From NCBI GenBank assembly GCA_016707285.1, contig JADJIA010000014.1:1-64000 (forward strand): 64,000 nucleotides of DNA, given 5' to 3'. Shown piece after piece: positions 1 through 9,091 of the stretch. The stretch comes from Ignavibacteriales bacterium. GTDB lineage: Bacteria > Bacteroidota > Ignavibacteria > Ignavibacteriales > Ignavibacteriaceae. Made by a program: the position numbers and the translations under genes. A model generated the notes under the pieces. That model saw only the letters and a list, made by a program, of their open reading frames with translations, did not search any database and was not told the origin of the DNA. Within the stretch, counting starts at the first letter, position 1, and the number at the start of each line of letters is the position of its first letter.

Positions 1-1441
1 TCCAAAAATGTTGATGATAAAGCCGGTTTTGCCATGTCGGCGATTTGGAGTTTACGAGAGCCAAAAACGATGGCATTTGGGGGGGAGTGGCGACGGGCAT
101 CGTAAATGCCATGGAGGCCGAGAGCGTGGCCGGAAGCATGAGGAGAAGAGGATCAACATTCCATTCGATGGCAAATGCTGCCAGGATTGGCAGGAAAATC
201 TGAGCTGTTGCTGTATTTGAAGTTAGTTCAGTAAGGAATGTAAACTATCACAAATGGCAAATATTACAACAATTATTGGCATACCCTGAGCAAAATCGAA
301 ACTTTTGCCGATTTGGGTTGACAGTCCACTTTTAACAAATCCTTCTGCGAGTGCAAACCCGCCACCAAATAATAAAATCACATCCCAGGGTATATCTCTG
401 ATGATCCATGCATCAATTATTGTCCCTTTCTCTTCCACTGCCTTTTTTGCAGGAAGAATGAAGAGAAGCAGAGCTGCAAAAATTGAGACCGTTCCGTCAT
501 CGATGAAGGATGCTGATGGGAAAAGATTTGACCATCCGGGGATCATCACAAATCCCGCCTTGATGTCCTCTCTGAAAATCCATAGAAGAGCAGTTGAAGC
601 AAAAACTGTGAGAATGGTTTTCTCTTCGTATTTTATTTTACCGAGTTCAGCATACTCCTTTTTCATTACCGAACGATCGATTTGAAACTTGTCATCACTT
701 TTGAATATCACTTTTGTGAGGAGCCACCAGACAAAAACGGTTAGAACAATGGCAAGTGGAAGGAAATAGATTATCCACTGACCAAAGCCAACAGTGGGTG
801 CGTTTGGAAAGGTTTGAGTATATATTCTTTGGAACACAAGATTGGGTGGCGTGCCGATGTAGGTTGCGACTCCTCCGATTGAGGCTGCGTATGCAATTGA
901 TAACATCAGTGCTTTGGAAAAGTTTGAAGTGGCGGCACTTCCATGTTCCTCTTCCATTTTTGAAACGATTGCAAGTCCGATGGGCAGAAGCATAACAGCG
1001 GTGGCGGTATTCGAAATCCACATCGAAAGGGCTCCACCGGCAATCATAAATGAGAGGACAATTGTTGAGGGACTTTTGCCAAACCTTGATACAAGTCCAA
1101 GAGCGATTCTTTTATGGAGGTTCCATTTTTCCATTGCAAGGGCAATGATAAATCCGCCAAGGAAGAGGAAAATCGTCGAGTTTGTATAGCTGCAGCAGCA
1201 TCCTTCCCTCTTATCACCCGGAGAGCGGAAACAGAACAAGAGGAACCAATGATGTAACTGCAAGTGGAACAGCCTCAGTAACCCACCATATCGACATCAA
1301 AATTGCAATAGCTGCGCAAAATTTCGCTTCATGGCATGGAGGAGAGAGAAATAAACAGAATAAACGCCAAAATCCCCAAAAACAATCCCGTGCGTTTAAA
1401 TTTATAACTGCAAGGAATTTTGAAACACCGTCGGTTTCCAT
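1..1441 (-). pseudogene. DASS/SLC13-family sodium:dicarboxylate/sulfate symporter, frameshifted and cut by the window edge
   Basis: This is an inner-membrane divalent-anion:Na+ symporter homologue, imports dicarboxylates or sulfate. Two family-defining SNT motifs are visible on the minus strand: ISNTATAVMLLP near 1000 and TSNTATAQIFLP near 170-220. The N-terminal IWWVTEAVPLAVT segment is near 1240. The reading frame changes several times: around 1340-1400, around 1200-1215, around 240 (after AICDSL) and around 100 (a run of C/A after VATPP). The frame-corrected product runs off the left edge with probably a few tens of residues missing. The start is the ATG at 1441, but the N-terminal frame is uncertain. 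Family assignment is firm. Whether it is a true pseudogene or an error-ridden assembly end cannot be decided here; the density of shifts is the highest in the window. Confidence 0.8.
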
Positions 1442-1787
1442 CGAATACCTCTAAATATGGGCTATGCAAAAAATCTCTTAAACAACGGTTTAAATTAATC
1501 TTTCTTTTTGATTTATGGGTAACCTCTCTCGCATTGTTTATTTGAATGCTAAAAATATATAACTACAACTTTTATCCGGTTAAAAAGTTAACAGATTGAG
1601 ATTAAGTTTACAAATTCCTTTAATTGATTGGGAAAATTTATTTGGTCTTCGTTGATCTCAAGTCCAAAATTTTTATATTCGTTTTGAATTTGAGATTGAA
1701 ACCAATATTTTTATCGAACAGTAATTTGAGATTTTTGTCCTATCAGTTGAGGATAGAATTAGCGCAAACATAACTCGGGAGTTATAA
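1442..1787. other. AT-rich intergenic region, no gene seen
   Basis: This spacer lies between the divergently oriented DASS gene and the TcmP gene. It is AT-rich with many short homopolymers, and no ORF with family resemblance was found. It should contain the promoters for both directions. A GGGAG ribosome-binding site lies just before the ATG at 1788. Confidence 0.4.
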
Positions 1788-2659
1788 ATGGAAGATCGAT
1801 TTGGTGGAAATTGGACATTGAAGAAATTAAAGGCACTCAAAGATTATTTGATTGCATATCGACAAATATTTAGTGCAAATGAAAAAGCAAGGCATTTTAA
1901 GATACATTACATTGATGTTTTTGCAGGGAAGGGCGAATTAATATTCAAAGAATCCTTTGATGGTACTTTGTTTGAGGTTGAAACGACTCATCCGGGAAGT
2001 GCAAAAATTGCGCTTGACATCCCGATCCATTTCATTATTATCATTTCATTGAACTTGAAAATCAAGATGTGATAAACTCGAAGAGTTGAAATCCGTTTAC
2101 CCATGGGGCAAAGATAGAATTAATATCTATCAAGGCGATGGGAAGAGGAAATTGTTAGAGATTCTTTCAACTTTGAATTTTAATAAGGACAGAGCTGTTG
2201 TATTTCTTGATCCTTACGGAATGGATGTTGAATTTGATCTATTGAAGAATATAGCAGAAACAAGGATCGTGGATCTCTGGATCTTAGTTCCGCATGCAGT
2301 GGGATTTATGCGACAATTACAAAAAGAGGGCAAACTGACTGAATCAAACAAACAAAAACTCAATAGAGTTTTTGGTGAAGAAGATTGGTTCGAAAAATTT
2401 TACAATGAATACACTACCGAGAATCTATTTGGAGATGAAGAGACTTTCCTCAAAAAAGCTATCAATGAGAAAGATCTTATCAACTACTATAATTCAAGAT
2501 TAAAGGGAATATTTATTGATGTAGCACCAAGTCCTTTGATCTTGAAAAATGACAAAAAATCCCTATCTTCTACTATGCTTCGCCGCCTCAAACGAAAAAG
2601 GGTCAACGGCAGCAATCAAAATAGCAAAACATTTATTGGAAGTGAAACATGGCAGATAA
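1788..2659 (+). CDS. tcmP: Three-Cys-motif partner protein TcmP (frameshifted)
   Basis: Frame-corrected product of about 290 aa. It starts FGGNWTLKKLKALKDYL, has a glycine-rich DVFAGKGE motif and a later FLDPYGMDVEF motif. These resemble motifs I and IV of a Rossmann/class I methyltransferase fold (inference). TcmP proteins are named for their habitual pairing with a three-cysteine DUF5131 protein, and that partner follows here with an 11-base overlap. Frame changes occur near 2030-2085 and at the A/C run near 2565. After the second, the correct frame reads LLCFAASNEKGSTAAIKIAKH and stops at the TAA at 2657-2659. Molecular function is unknown; such pairs are often in variable or mobile genome regions. 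Confidence 0.75.
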
Positions 2660-3365
2660 GAGTAGTATCGAGTGGACAAGTAACCTGGAATCCTGTCACA
2701 GGTTGTGACAAGGTAAGTCCCGGTTGTAAACATTGTTATGCAGAAAAAATGGCTCGGCGACTCCAGTTAATGAATCAGAAGAATTACAAAAATGGATTTG
2801 AATTAACCCTGCAGCCTGACGCACTTCAAATACCACTTAAATGGAAAACTCCAAGAATGATATTTGTTAACTCCATGAGTGACTTATTCCATGAGAATGT
2901 CCCACTGGAGTATATTCAGGAAGTTTTTCAGATAATGGTTTCTGCCAAACAACATACTTTTCAAGTATTGACGAAGCGACATAAGCGCCTATTGGAATTA
3001 AATGACAAGTTGCCCTGGGCAAATAATATTTGGATGGGTGTCAGTGTCGAATCCCAGACATTTGTAAAAAGAGTGGAATTTCTTCAAAATCGAGTGCGAA
3101 GATTAAATTTTTGTCGATCGAACCACTTTTAGGAGAAATTTCCTCAATTGATCTTTCAGGTATCGATTGGGTAATAGTTGGGGGTGAATCAGGACCAAAT
3201 GCCAGACCGATGAAAGAGGAATGGGTCTTGCGGCTGCGTGATATTTGCCAGGGTTACAAAGTACCTTTTTTTTTCAAACAATGGGGTGGAGTTCAAAAAC
3301 ACAGGACAGGTAGAGAATTGCAAGGTAATTACCATAATGAAATGCCACGAAGAATTATCCTTTAG
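2649..3365 (+). CDS. DUF5131 / phage Gp37-Gp68-like three-Cys protein (frameshifted)
   Basis: Reconstructed product of about 238 aa, starting at ATG 2649 inside the 3' end of tcmP. It opens with MADKSSIEWT, then WNPVTGCDKVSPGCKHCYAE, giving a C-x6-C-x2-C cluster typical of the family (radical-SAM-like, catalysis unproven). Further family motifs are NSMSDLFHE, VLTKRHKRL, GVSVESQ, SIEPLLGE, VIVGGESGPNARPM and FFFKQWGG. Frame changes occur near 2685 (about two bases missing before TWNP) and near 3095-3105. Together with TcmP it forms a conserved two-gene cassette. Role unknown; a phage-, modification- or defence-related function is only a guess from neighbourhood and phage homologues. Confidence 0.8.
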
Positions 3366-3427
3366 AGTACAGTTAGAATTTTCCGTAATTTTGAAGAGGT
3401 GATTTTCAAAAAGAAATTGTAGAAAAA

Positions 3428-4255
3428 ATGACAGAGAAGAAAAGCAGAATTTGGGTTTGGTGGGTGATCGCGGGTGTTCTAACTCTCGCCACGGGATATT
3501 ACCAACGGGTAACAGGACCCACTTACGACAAAAAGATCAATTTCACCCTTGATGGGAAGGAATATAAGGTTAAACTGCCACGATCACATGGTGACGACAG
3601 TAACTGCCCTGTGGTGCTGCCAATTTCGGATCCAAATTATTCAGCAACACTGGTATACAGACGATTTCAGTTTGACAAAGATTATACCGAAGTTCCGTTT
3701 CAAATGAGTGATTCCACTCTTACTGCATCACTCCCCAAACAACCACCGGCGGGAAACTTGAATATTCCATTGTTGTGAAAAACAAATCAGGCGAGACAAC
3801 CCAAATCACAGGACACGAGACAGTTGTTATAAGATTTAAAGGCATGTTCCGCTTTGGATCGTTTTGATACATGTCTTTTTATGTTTGCCAGGATGTTTTA
3901 TGTCGAATCTTACCGGATTTTACGCATTTCTCAAACATAAATCCTTCACAAAATACGCTCTTATTACAACAATAGTTTTGTTTATTGGTGGACTGATACT
4001 GGGCCCATCGTTCAAAAATATGCGTTTGGTGTGTTTTGGGCAGGTATCCCTTTTGGATGGGATCTCACAGACAACAAACTGTTGTTTGCATTCCTTTTTG
4101 GCTTGCTGCCTGGGTATTCAGTATCAAAAGCTCGATATCGGATTGGAATTGCGGCATTAGTGCTACTCATGGCTATGTATTTAATCCCTAACAGTGCCAT
4201 GGGTTCGGAGTTTGATTACAAGTCGAATAAAGTGGGTACCTCTAATAAATTGTAA
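3428..4255 (+). pseudogene. Integral membrane protein of unknown function, frameshifted
   Basis: Three fragments join into one plausible protein of about 275 aa. The N-terminal part has one membrane segment (IWVWWVIAGVLTLATGYY) followed by a soluble beta-rich domain ending ETVVIRFKG. The C-terminal part has several membrane helices: VLIHVFL, YALITTIVLFIGGLILGP, KLLFAFLFGLLPGYSV and IGIAALVLLMAMYLIP. Frame changes lie near 3765, near 3845 and near 4015, where FKNM in one frame must become KYAFGVFWAGIPFGWDLTDN in another. I do not recognise a named family. It stands just upstream of the MscS-type gene on the same strand. Confidence 0.55.
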
Positions 4256-4364
4256 TTTTTGTTGAAAGTGGTTTTAGCATCAACTTTCAAAAAGGAAGTG
4301 AACAAAAGATACAATTGCTTTACGCAGACAAAGATATTATTTAGTCCGGAGGACAAAAGATTTT

Positions 4365-6414
4365 ATGAAAAGTTATCTACACATATTTTGATTGCCCTGC
4401 TGGCAGTAATTTCATTTAATTTTAATATTATTGGCCAAAGCGATTCTTTAAAAAAAGAAGAAAATAAAGAAGCCAAAGTTGAATATTATAAAGTGGATGA
4501 AATCCCCAAATAAAAAGCCATTTCAAAGATTGAGAGTGAGATCGGTCGTCTTTTAGTGCTTCAAAATTCACTTGCCGACCAGGATGTTCAGTCGGAATTG
4601 ATGTCCCGGAAAGTGGAAGAACAATACATTTCAGGGAAAAGGGAATTGCTCAACAAAAACGCTCCTGCGTTTTGGGAGCTTGAATTCTGGGCAGAAGGAG
4701 CCGGCACTCTATTCCAGCCCTTTTGGGTATTGCAGATTCATTCATCAACGCAGCAACATTGTTGTATCTTAAAAATGCAGGCAGTTTTCCGGTCTCACTT
4801 ATTTACTCATTTTTATTGGTCCTTTTCCTTATTTATACAATAAAATATAGCAGAACACTATCTGTAGATGACTCACGACTGAATAGAATAATGTTGATGT
4901 TTGGAGTCCCGGTTTCCACAATAGCCTTCCTGATATTCATCCAGATACTTTTTTCATCTCAAGATATCCCAAGGATATTTTAAATATTATCAAAATACTG
5001 GCTCTTATCCCGATGGTAAGGATATTCGCCAAATTAGTTGACCCTGCCTATAAAAAATCTCTCTATTACATCTCTTTTTTGGTGGTTTTGCAACAATTTA
5101 AAGTTACCATGGGGAGTGGCACCTCACTTGAAAGAATGTTTTTAACGGTCATCATTATTTTATCTTTGATAATGTTTAACTATATAAAGCTTGATAAAGG
5201 GATTAAAAAGGGGACAAATCAATATACCCCAATTGTAATAAAAACAATAAATCTACTTACGATTCTTTTTGCTTTAGCTTTTATCGCCGATGTTTTTGGT
5301 TATGTGATGTTAAGTCTTACGATTGTAGATGGCGTTCTAAGCAGTCTTTTTGGTCTCTCAACATTGTATATCCTCGCTCAAATGATTGAAGGTATATTAT
5401 TGGTTCTGTTACAAACTGATTTTGCAAAGAGGTCAAATATTATCAGAGACCATTCTGAATTGGTGAAGCAGAAAATCCACAAGATCATTAAAATTTTATT
5501 TTACATCCTTGCTGTTTCTTCCATTTTAAGGAGTTTTGGACTCTTAATCATTTTGGGGAATTTCCTTGAAGAACTTTTTGGTAATAATATAACGGTAGGC
5601 ACCTTCTCCTTGAACATCGGCACTGTGGTGCTCTTTTTTCTTCTCAATCTGGTTCGCTGTCACTATTGCACGGTCGATTAGATTTATCCTTGAGACGGAT
5701 ATACTTGTTCGAATGAACTTAAAAAGAGGAGTTGCAGGGGCAGTATCTTCAATGACATTGTATGCAATAACAGGTTTTGGGATTGTATTTGCGATTATGA
5801 GTTCAGGGCTTGATCTGAACAGCTTTTCACTTCTCGCCGGTGCACTTGGTGTTGGTATCGGTTTTGGACTGCAAGACATTGTAAGGAATTTTATTTCAGG
5901 GATAATTCTGATTTTTGAGAGACCCGTTCAAATTGGAGATGCAGTTGAAGTGGAAGAACTTTCCGGCGTCATCCGTAAAATCGGGATCAGATCGAGTGTA
6001 ATCAAAACCTGGGAGGGTGCGGAAGTGATTGTGCCAAACGGGAACCTGATTTCTAATAAACTGATAAATTGGACATTCTCCGATCACCAAAAAAGATTGG
6101 AGATAAAGGTGGGTGTCGCCTACGGCTCAGATGTACAAAAAGTTATAAAACTTCTTCATGACTGTACTAAAGGGAATGAAGAAATTCTTCTGAACCCGGC
6201 ACCATCAGTATTTTTTAAAGATTTCGCCGACAGTGCTCTCCTTTTCGAACTAAGGTGCTGGACTGAAAATTTTAACTCATGGTTACAGATTCAAAGTGAT
6301 CTCAGAGTGGAAATAGAAAAAGTACTCAGAGAAAATGGTATTGAGATCCCTTTTCCGCAAACAGATGTTCATATAAAATCAGGGGATTTAATACCGGCAA
6401 AAAAGACTAAATAA
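4365..6414 (+). pseudogene. MscS-family mechanosensitive ion channel, multiply frameshifted
   Basis: Frame-corrected protein of roughly 680 aa: signal peptide (LIALLAVISFNFNIIGQS), a coiled-coil-like region, many membrane helices between about 4720 and 5900, then the diagnostic MscS pore and beta-domain. The motif GIGFGLQDIVRNFISGI, ERPVQIGDAVEV and IVPNGNLISNKLINW are clear at 5850-6080. The C-terminal domain ends at 6414. It would act as an osmotic safety valve in the inner membrane, of the large MscK/YnaI-like class. Frame changes lie near 4385, 4512, 4715, 4983 and 5655. A GGAGG lies 12 bases before the chosen ATG at 4365. Either a decaying gene or poor-quality sequence; the final 230 residues are uninterrupted. 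Confidence 0.75.
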
Positions 6415-6523
6415 CCCGAGTCGATTTTTTTTTCGGTAATTGTCATTGATTTCATAACCCGTTTGATTTTGAACAGACAATATTAATCACCGCTTGTCAC
6501 AAAATAAAATCGATTGTCAGTAT

Positions 6524-6557
6524 TTTGCATCTATCGTTGTCCTTTTGTATAAATTTG
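6524..6557 (+). promoter_or_regulatory. Possible Bacteroidota-type promoter (TTTG / TAnnTTTG)
   Basis: TTTG at 6524-6527 and TAAATTTG at 6550-6557 are separated by 22 bases, matching the -33/-7 consensus of Bacteroidota housekeeping promoters. They lie 34 bases before the ATG at 6591. Whether this lineage uses that consensus is not known to me, so this is a weak call. Confidence 0.3.
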
Positions 6558-6590
6558 CATCCGGTATTTTATCATTGGAGAAAAATAATC

Positions 6591-7433
6591 ATGAAACTTA
6601 AACTTTTACTTTTAATTACATTCTTGGCACCAGTTGGTGTTTTTGCACAAAATGACGATTGGGATTGGAGTGACTTTGATCTCGATCTGGGATGGAATCA
6701 CAAAAACCCTTACATGTCGCTTTCTTATGGAATGTCTGATAATTCTTATTTTGGATTGCAGGGAAAACTTGCAAAAACGGGTTTTATTGAAGGCAAACTT
6801 GGATATTCACATACAACAACAAATTTATGGGGACCCGGATTTGAGAAAGAGGCCGGGCTCTTTTTTGGAAGATATGCTTATAACCTTGGAACAACTACAG
6901 ACGGAAATGAAATACAAACAACTGCATGGAAATTTGGTATGGAAGGTTCTTCCGGGATTGCCTGGACAGCCGGTGATGTAAAGATCATTCCCTATCACAG
7001 TCGTGGCTGGCAGTGGGCATATATTACAACCGAAACTCAAAACACCACCGCTCAGGCAAAAGAGATAATGGATCAATTTAACGAATCGGTAAGATTTGGT
7101 AACAGATTCGAAGGCGGATTAAAGTTCAGAGTAAAAGAATCACTTGAAATTGGTGCAGGATACCAAAGATCAATTATTTTCCCTAAACACATGTTCTGGT
7201 ATTGGGCAGGCAGTTCGATAATAGAAGAGATTGGACAGGGACTAATTGACGGGTTCATTTCTCATGTAACCAAAGCTTCCCCCGGCGCGGCTCCTGTTGT
7301 CTATTTTCTCCTGAAAAATGCACTTTCTTATGGTGCATACGAACTGAGAAAAGATAAAATGAACTGGCCATTTGAAACAGCACCCCCTTTCTTTTCAGAT
7401 TCATATAAAGTGACACTCACATATATTTTCTGA
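6591..7433 (+). CDS. Outer-membrane beta-barrel-like protein, unknown function
   Basis: 280 aa with a clear signal peptide (MKLKLLLLITFLAPVGVFAQ). A short acidic WDWSDFDLDLGW stretch is followed by alternating aromatic/hydrophobic strands (PYMSLSYGMS, GFIEGKLGYSH, FGMEGSSGIAW, LEIGAGYQRS) and a C-terminal strand ending KVTLTYIF. A terminal aromatic residue is typical of outer-membrane barrels. The ATG at 6591 is chosen over upstream in-frame starts because it begins the signal peptide. A strong hairpin follows. No family recognised; the outer-membrane location is an inference from strand pattern and final Phe. Confidence 0.7.
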   Translation: MKLKLLLLITFLAPVGVFAQNDDWDWSDFDLDLGWNHKNPYMSLSYGMSDNSYFGLQGKLAKTGFIEGKLGYSHTTTNLWGPGFEKEAGLFFGRYAYNLGTTTDGNEIQTTAWKFGMEGSSGIAWTAGDVKIIPYHSRGWQWAYITTETQNTTAQAKEIMDQFNESVRFGNRFEGGLKFRVKESLEIGAGYQRSIIFPKHMFWYWAGSSIIEEIGQGLIDGFISHVTKASPGAAPVVYFLLKNALSYGAYELRKDKMNWPFETAPPFFSDSYKVTLTYIF

Positions 7434-7447
7434 TTTTTATTATAACG

Positions 7448-7494
7448 GGCGGTTCGATAACTTTGGGAGTCAAATTTTAAAGTTATGAACCGCC
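7448..7494 (+). terminator. Long hairpin plus T-run overlapping the next start codon
   Basis: GGCGGTTC (7448-7455) and ATAACTTT (7457-7464) pair with AAAGTTAT (7479-7486) and GAACCGCC (7487-7494). This is 16 pairs with one bulged G and a 14-base loop. A T-rich tract follows at about 7496-7506, as in an intrinsic terminator. The 3' arm contains the ATG (7485-7487) of the downstream lipoprotein gene. It may terminate the barrel gene, mask the lipoprotein start, or both. Confidence 0.65.
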
Positions 7495-7808
7495 GTCTCT
7501 TTTTTATCCCGTTAATTGTCCTCTTTATATTTGCCGGATGTGCATCTGCTCCTGTAACCCGCCCCGGTGATGTTGAGGATTACGACACATTTTATGAGGC
7601 ATTAACATTTGCATGGGCAAACGGGAAAACAGATGACGCAGTTTTTTTGAAGAAAAATTTCCCCGGTTATTATGCACAATTAATCGATAAACTTGTTGTT
7701 CTCCTCTCAACTCCAAACATTTCTGCATTGGAAAAAGAGGCGGCAACTGAACTTTTTTATTGGGCGGAATCGTTAGGAAGAATAAAGGAATTTAAGGAGT
7801 TAAAATGA
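7485..7808 (+). CDS. Small lipoprotein of unknown function
   Basis: 107 aa. The N-terminus MNRRLFFIPLIVLFIFAGC is a lipoprotein signal with a lipobox ending in Cys at about residue 19, so the protein should be membrane-anchored in the envelope. The mature part is short, helical and without recognisable motifs (VEDYDTFYEALTFAWANGK, LEKEAATELFYWAESLG). Its stop overlaps the start of the Trm112-like gene by four bases (ATGA), suggesting translational coupling. The start codon is inside a strong hairpin. Function unknown. Confidence 0.7.
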   Translation: MNRRLFFIPLIVLFIFAGCASAPVTRPGDVEDYDTFYEALTFAWANGKTDDAVFLKKNFPGYYAQLIDKLVVLLSTPNISALEKEAATELFYWAESLGRIKEFKELK

Positions 7809-8011
7809 TATCAGAAGAATTACTCAGTATAATGTGTTGTCCCGAAACCAAAGCGGATTTGGTTCTCGATGGAAATTTTCTTGTCTCAACAGATAAAGAA
7901 ACACGCAGGCGTTACAGAATCGAAAACGATATTCCGGTGATGTTAATTGATGAGTCGGAAGTGTTGTCACCCGAAGAGTGGGTCGAAATAATGAAAAGAC
8001 ACGGCAGATAG
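7805..8011 (+). CDS. Trm112-family small zinc-ribbon-like protein
   Basis: 68 aa. The pattern LLSIMCCPETKADLVL, then RRYRIENDIPVMLIDE, is that of the Trm112/YcaR family. In eukaryotes Trm112 activates several methyltransferases; the bacterial role is poorly defined. The Cys pair and the ENDIPVML signature are visible, but the second zinc-binding Cys pair of eukaryotic Trm112 is absent, as in most bacterial members. It is coupled to the upstream lipoprotein gene (four-base overlap) and convergent with aat. Confidence 0.75.
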   Translation: MISEELLSIMCCPETKADLVLDGNFLVSTDKETRRRYRIENDIPVMLIDESEVLSPEEWVEIMKRHGR

Positions 8012-8018
8012 CTGTCTG

Positions 8019-8620
8019 CTAATTAAATGTTACTGCGGTGGTTAGAGCCGAGACAAGAAGATTATTATATTCATCTTCGGAAATCTCGACAGCACCAAAT
8101 AACTCCAGATGTGGATTTAAGAGCTGAACATCAAGCAACACAAACCCTCTTTTAACAAGTCTTTCAATTAAAAAAGCCAGAGCTATTTTCGAGCCCTGGC
8201 TTTTTTTTGTAAACATCGATTCTCCAAAAAATGCACCACCGATATTAATTCCATACAGCCCTCCAAGAAGATCATCACCTCTGAACACTTCATAGGTAAA
8301 CAGGTAACCGAGTTCAAAAAGTCGCCTGTAGGCATCTTTGAGACTTCCGTTAATCCATGTTTCTTCACGGTCTGCACATCCGTCGATAACCCTGTCAAAA
8401 TCATCATTGATTCTGATGTCGAACCTCCCCGATCTAAGCTCTTTTTTGAGCGATCTGGGGATGTTATAGTTATCAAGTGGAATTATCGCCCGTTTGTTGG
8501 GTTTATACCAGTTTACCTCAGGGTCATCTTTGTTCTCAGCCATGGGAAAAGCACCCATGGAGTAGAGTTTAAGCATGTTCCCGGGGAGAGCATATCCTCA
8601 TTGTTGAATTGATCACTCAT
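8019..8620 (-). CDS. aat: Leucyl/phenylalanyl-tRNA--protein transferase (one frameshift)
   Basis: Aat transfers Leu or Phe from tRNA to N-terminal Lys/Arg of proteins, creating N-degrons for ClpS/ClpAP. Family motifs are clear: YSMGAFPMAE, EVNWYKPNKRAIIPLD, GGLYGINIGGAFFGESMFT and LLDVQLLNPHLELFGAVEI. The uninterrupted frame starts only at 8576, but an ATG at 8620 begins MSDQFNNEDMLSPG, the expected N-terminus. One base appears lost near 8577-8580 (GGAACATG for GGAAACATG). With that start the gene overlaps the stop of the DUF2721 gene by eight bases, consistent with one operon. About 200 aa, slightly short for the family. Confidence 0.9.
8171..8205 (+). terminator. Intrinsic terminator (plus strand) inside the aat coding sequence
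   Basis: AAAAAGCCAG (8171-8180) pairs perfectly with CTGGCTTTTT (8196-8205), with GCT/AGC pairing inside the loop and an eight-T run starting at 8201. It lies about 160 bases past the Trm112-like stop, on the strand opposite aat, so it could end the convergent plus-strand transcript within the aat gene. Confidence 0.6.
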
Positions 8621-9091
8621 CGGCTTTCAGTTCAAACCCAACAATTTGGAATCCTTTGACTGATTCGCGTGCAGCAAAGATGACCCCGGCAAGCACGATG
8701 ATCATACCGATTACAAAAAAGATCAACGATAGAATGCCAAAATTGATAAATTCTGTTTTGGTCATTATCAATCCAAGCCCGATCCAAATCGATGTGACAA
8801 CAAAAGCTGCCACTCCGGCTGAATAACAAACCACTGCATTTTTTACAAGATAAAGTCTTTGATAAAGAGATTGCAATTGCATCGAGATGCTTTTTAATCT
8901 CATTTCATCAAAATACTCGAACTCTTTTGTATCGGCAGTTTTTGCAAATTTCCTTTTTCTTCATTCAGGGTTCTGATCCGGTTAACAACAAGCGAATATT
9001 TGTTGTTCATCCCGAGTATCAGAAGACCGCAGGCGGAGATCATTATCCCCGGCGCGAGCATTGCCTGAATTAAAGATGCAACCTGATCCAT
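8613..9091 (-). CDS. DUF2721 membrane protein (one frameshift)
   Basis: Two adjacent frames together make a DUF2721 protein of about 158 aa. The N-terminal LIQAMLAPGIMISACGLLILGMNNKYS and VVNRIRTLNEEK are characteristic. After a shift at the T5 run at 8939-8943 the other frame continues EFEYFDEMRLKSISMQLQSL, then helices AGVAAFVVTSIWIGLGLIM and FGILSLIFFVIGMIIVLAG. Three membrane segments; function unknown. It overlaps the Yip1 gene upstream and aat downstream, forming a three-gene minus-strand operon. A single missing base fully explains the split, so it is probably intact in the organism. Confidence 0.75.

Noticed and set aside
1182..1454. Plus-strand 90-codon ORF
   Set aside because: It is antisense to the DASS transporter N-terminus, which has clear family motifs on the minus strand.
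2698..2742. Radical-SAM enzyme call for the DUF5131 protein
   Set aside because: The cysteine spacing is C-x6-C-x2-C and not C-x3-C-x2-C, so only a three-Cys family call is justified.
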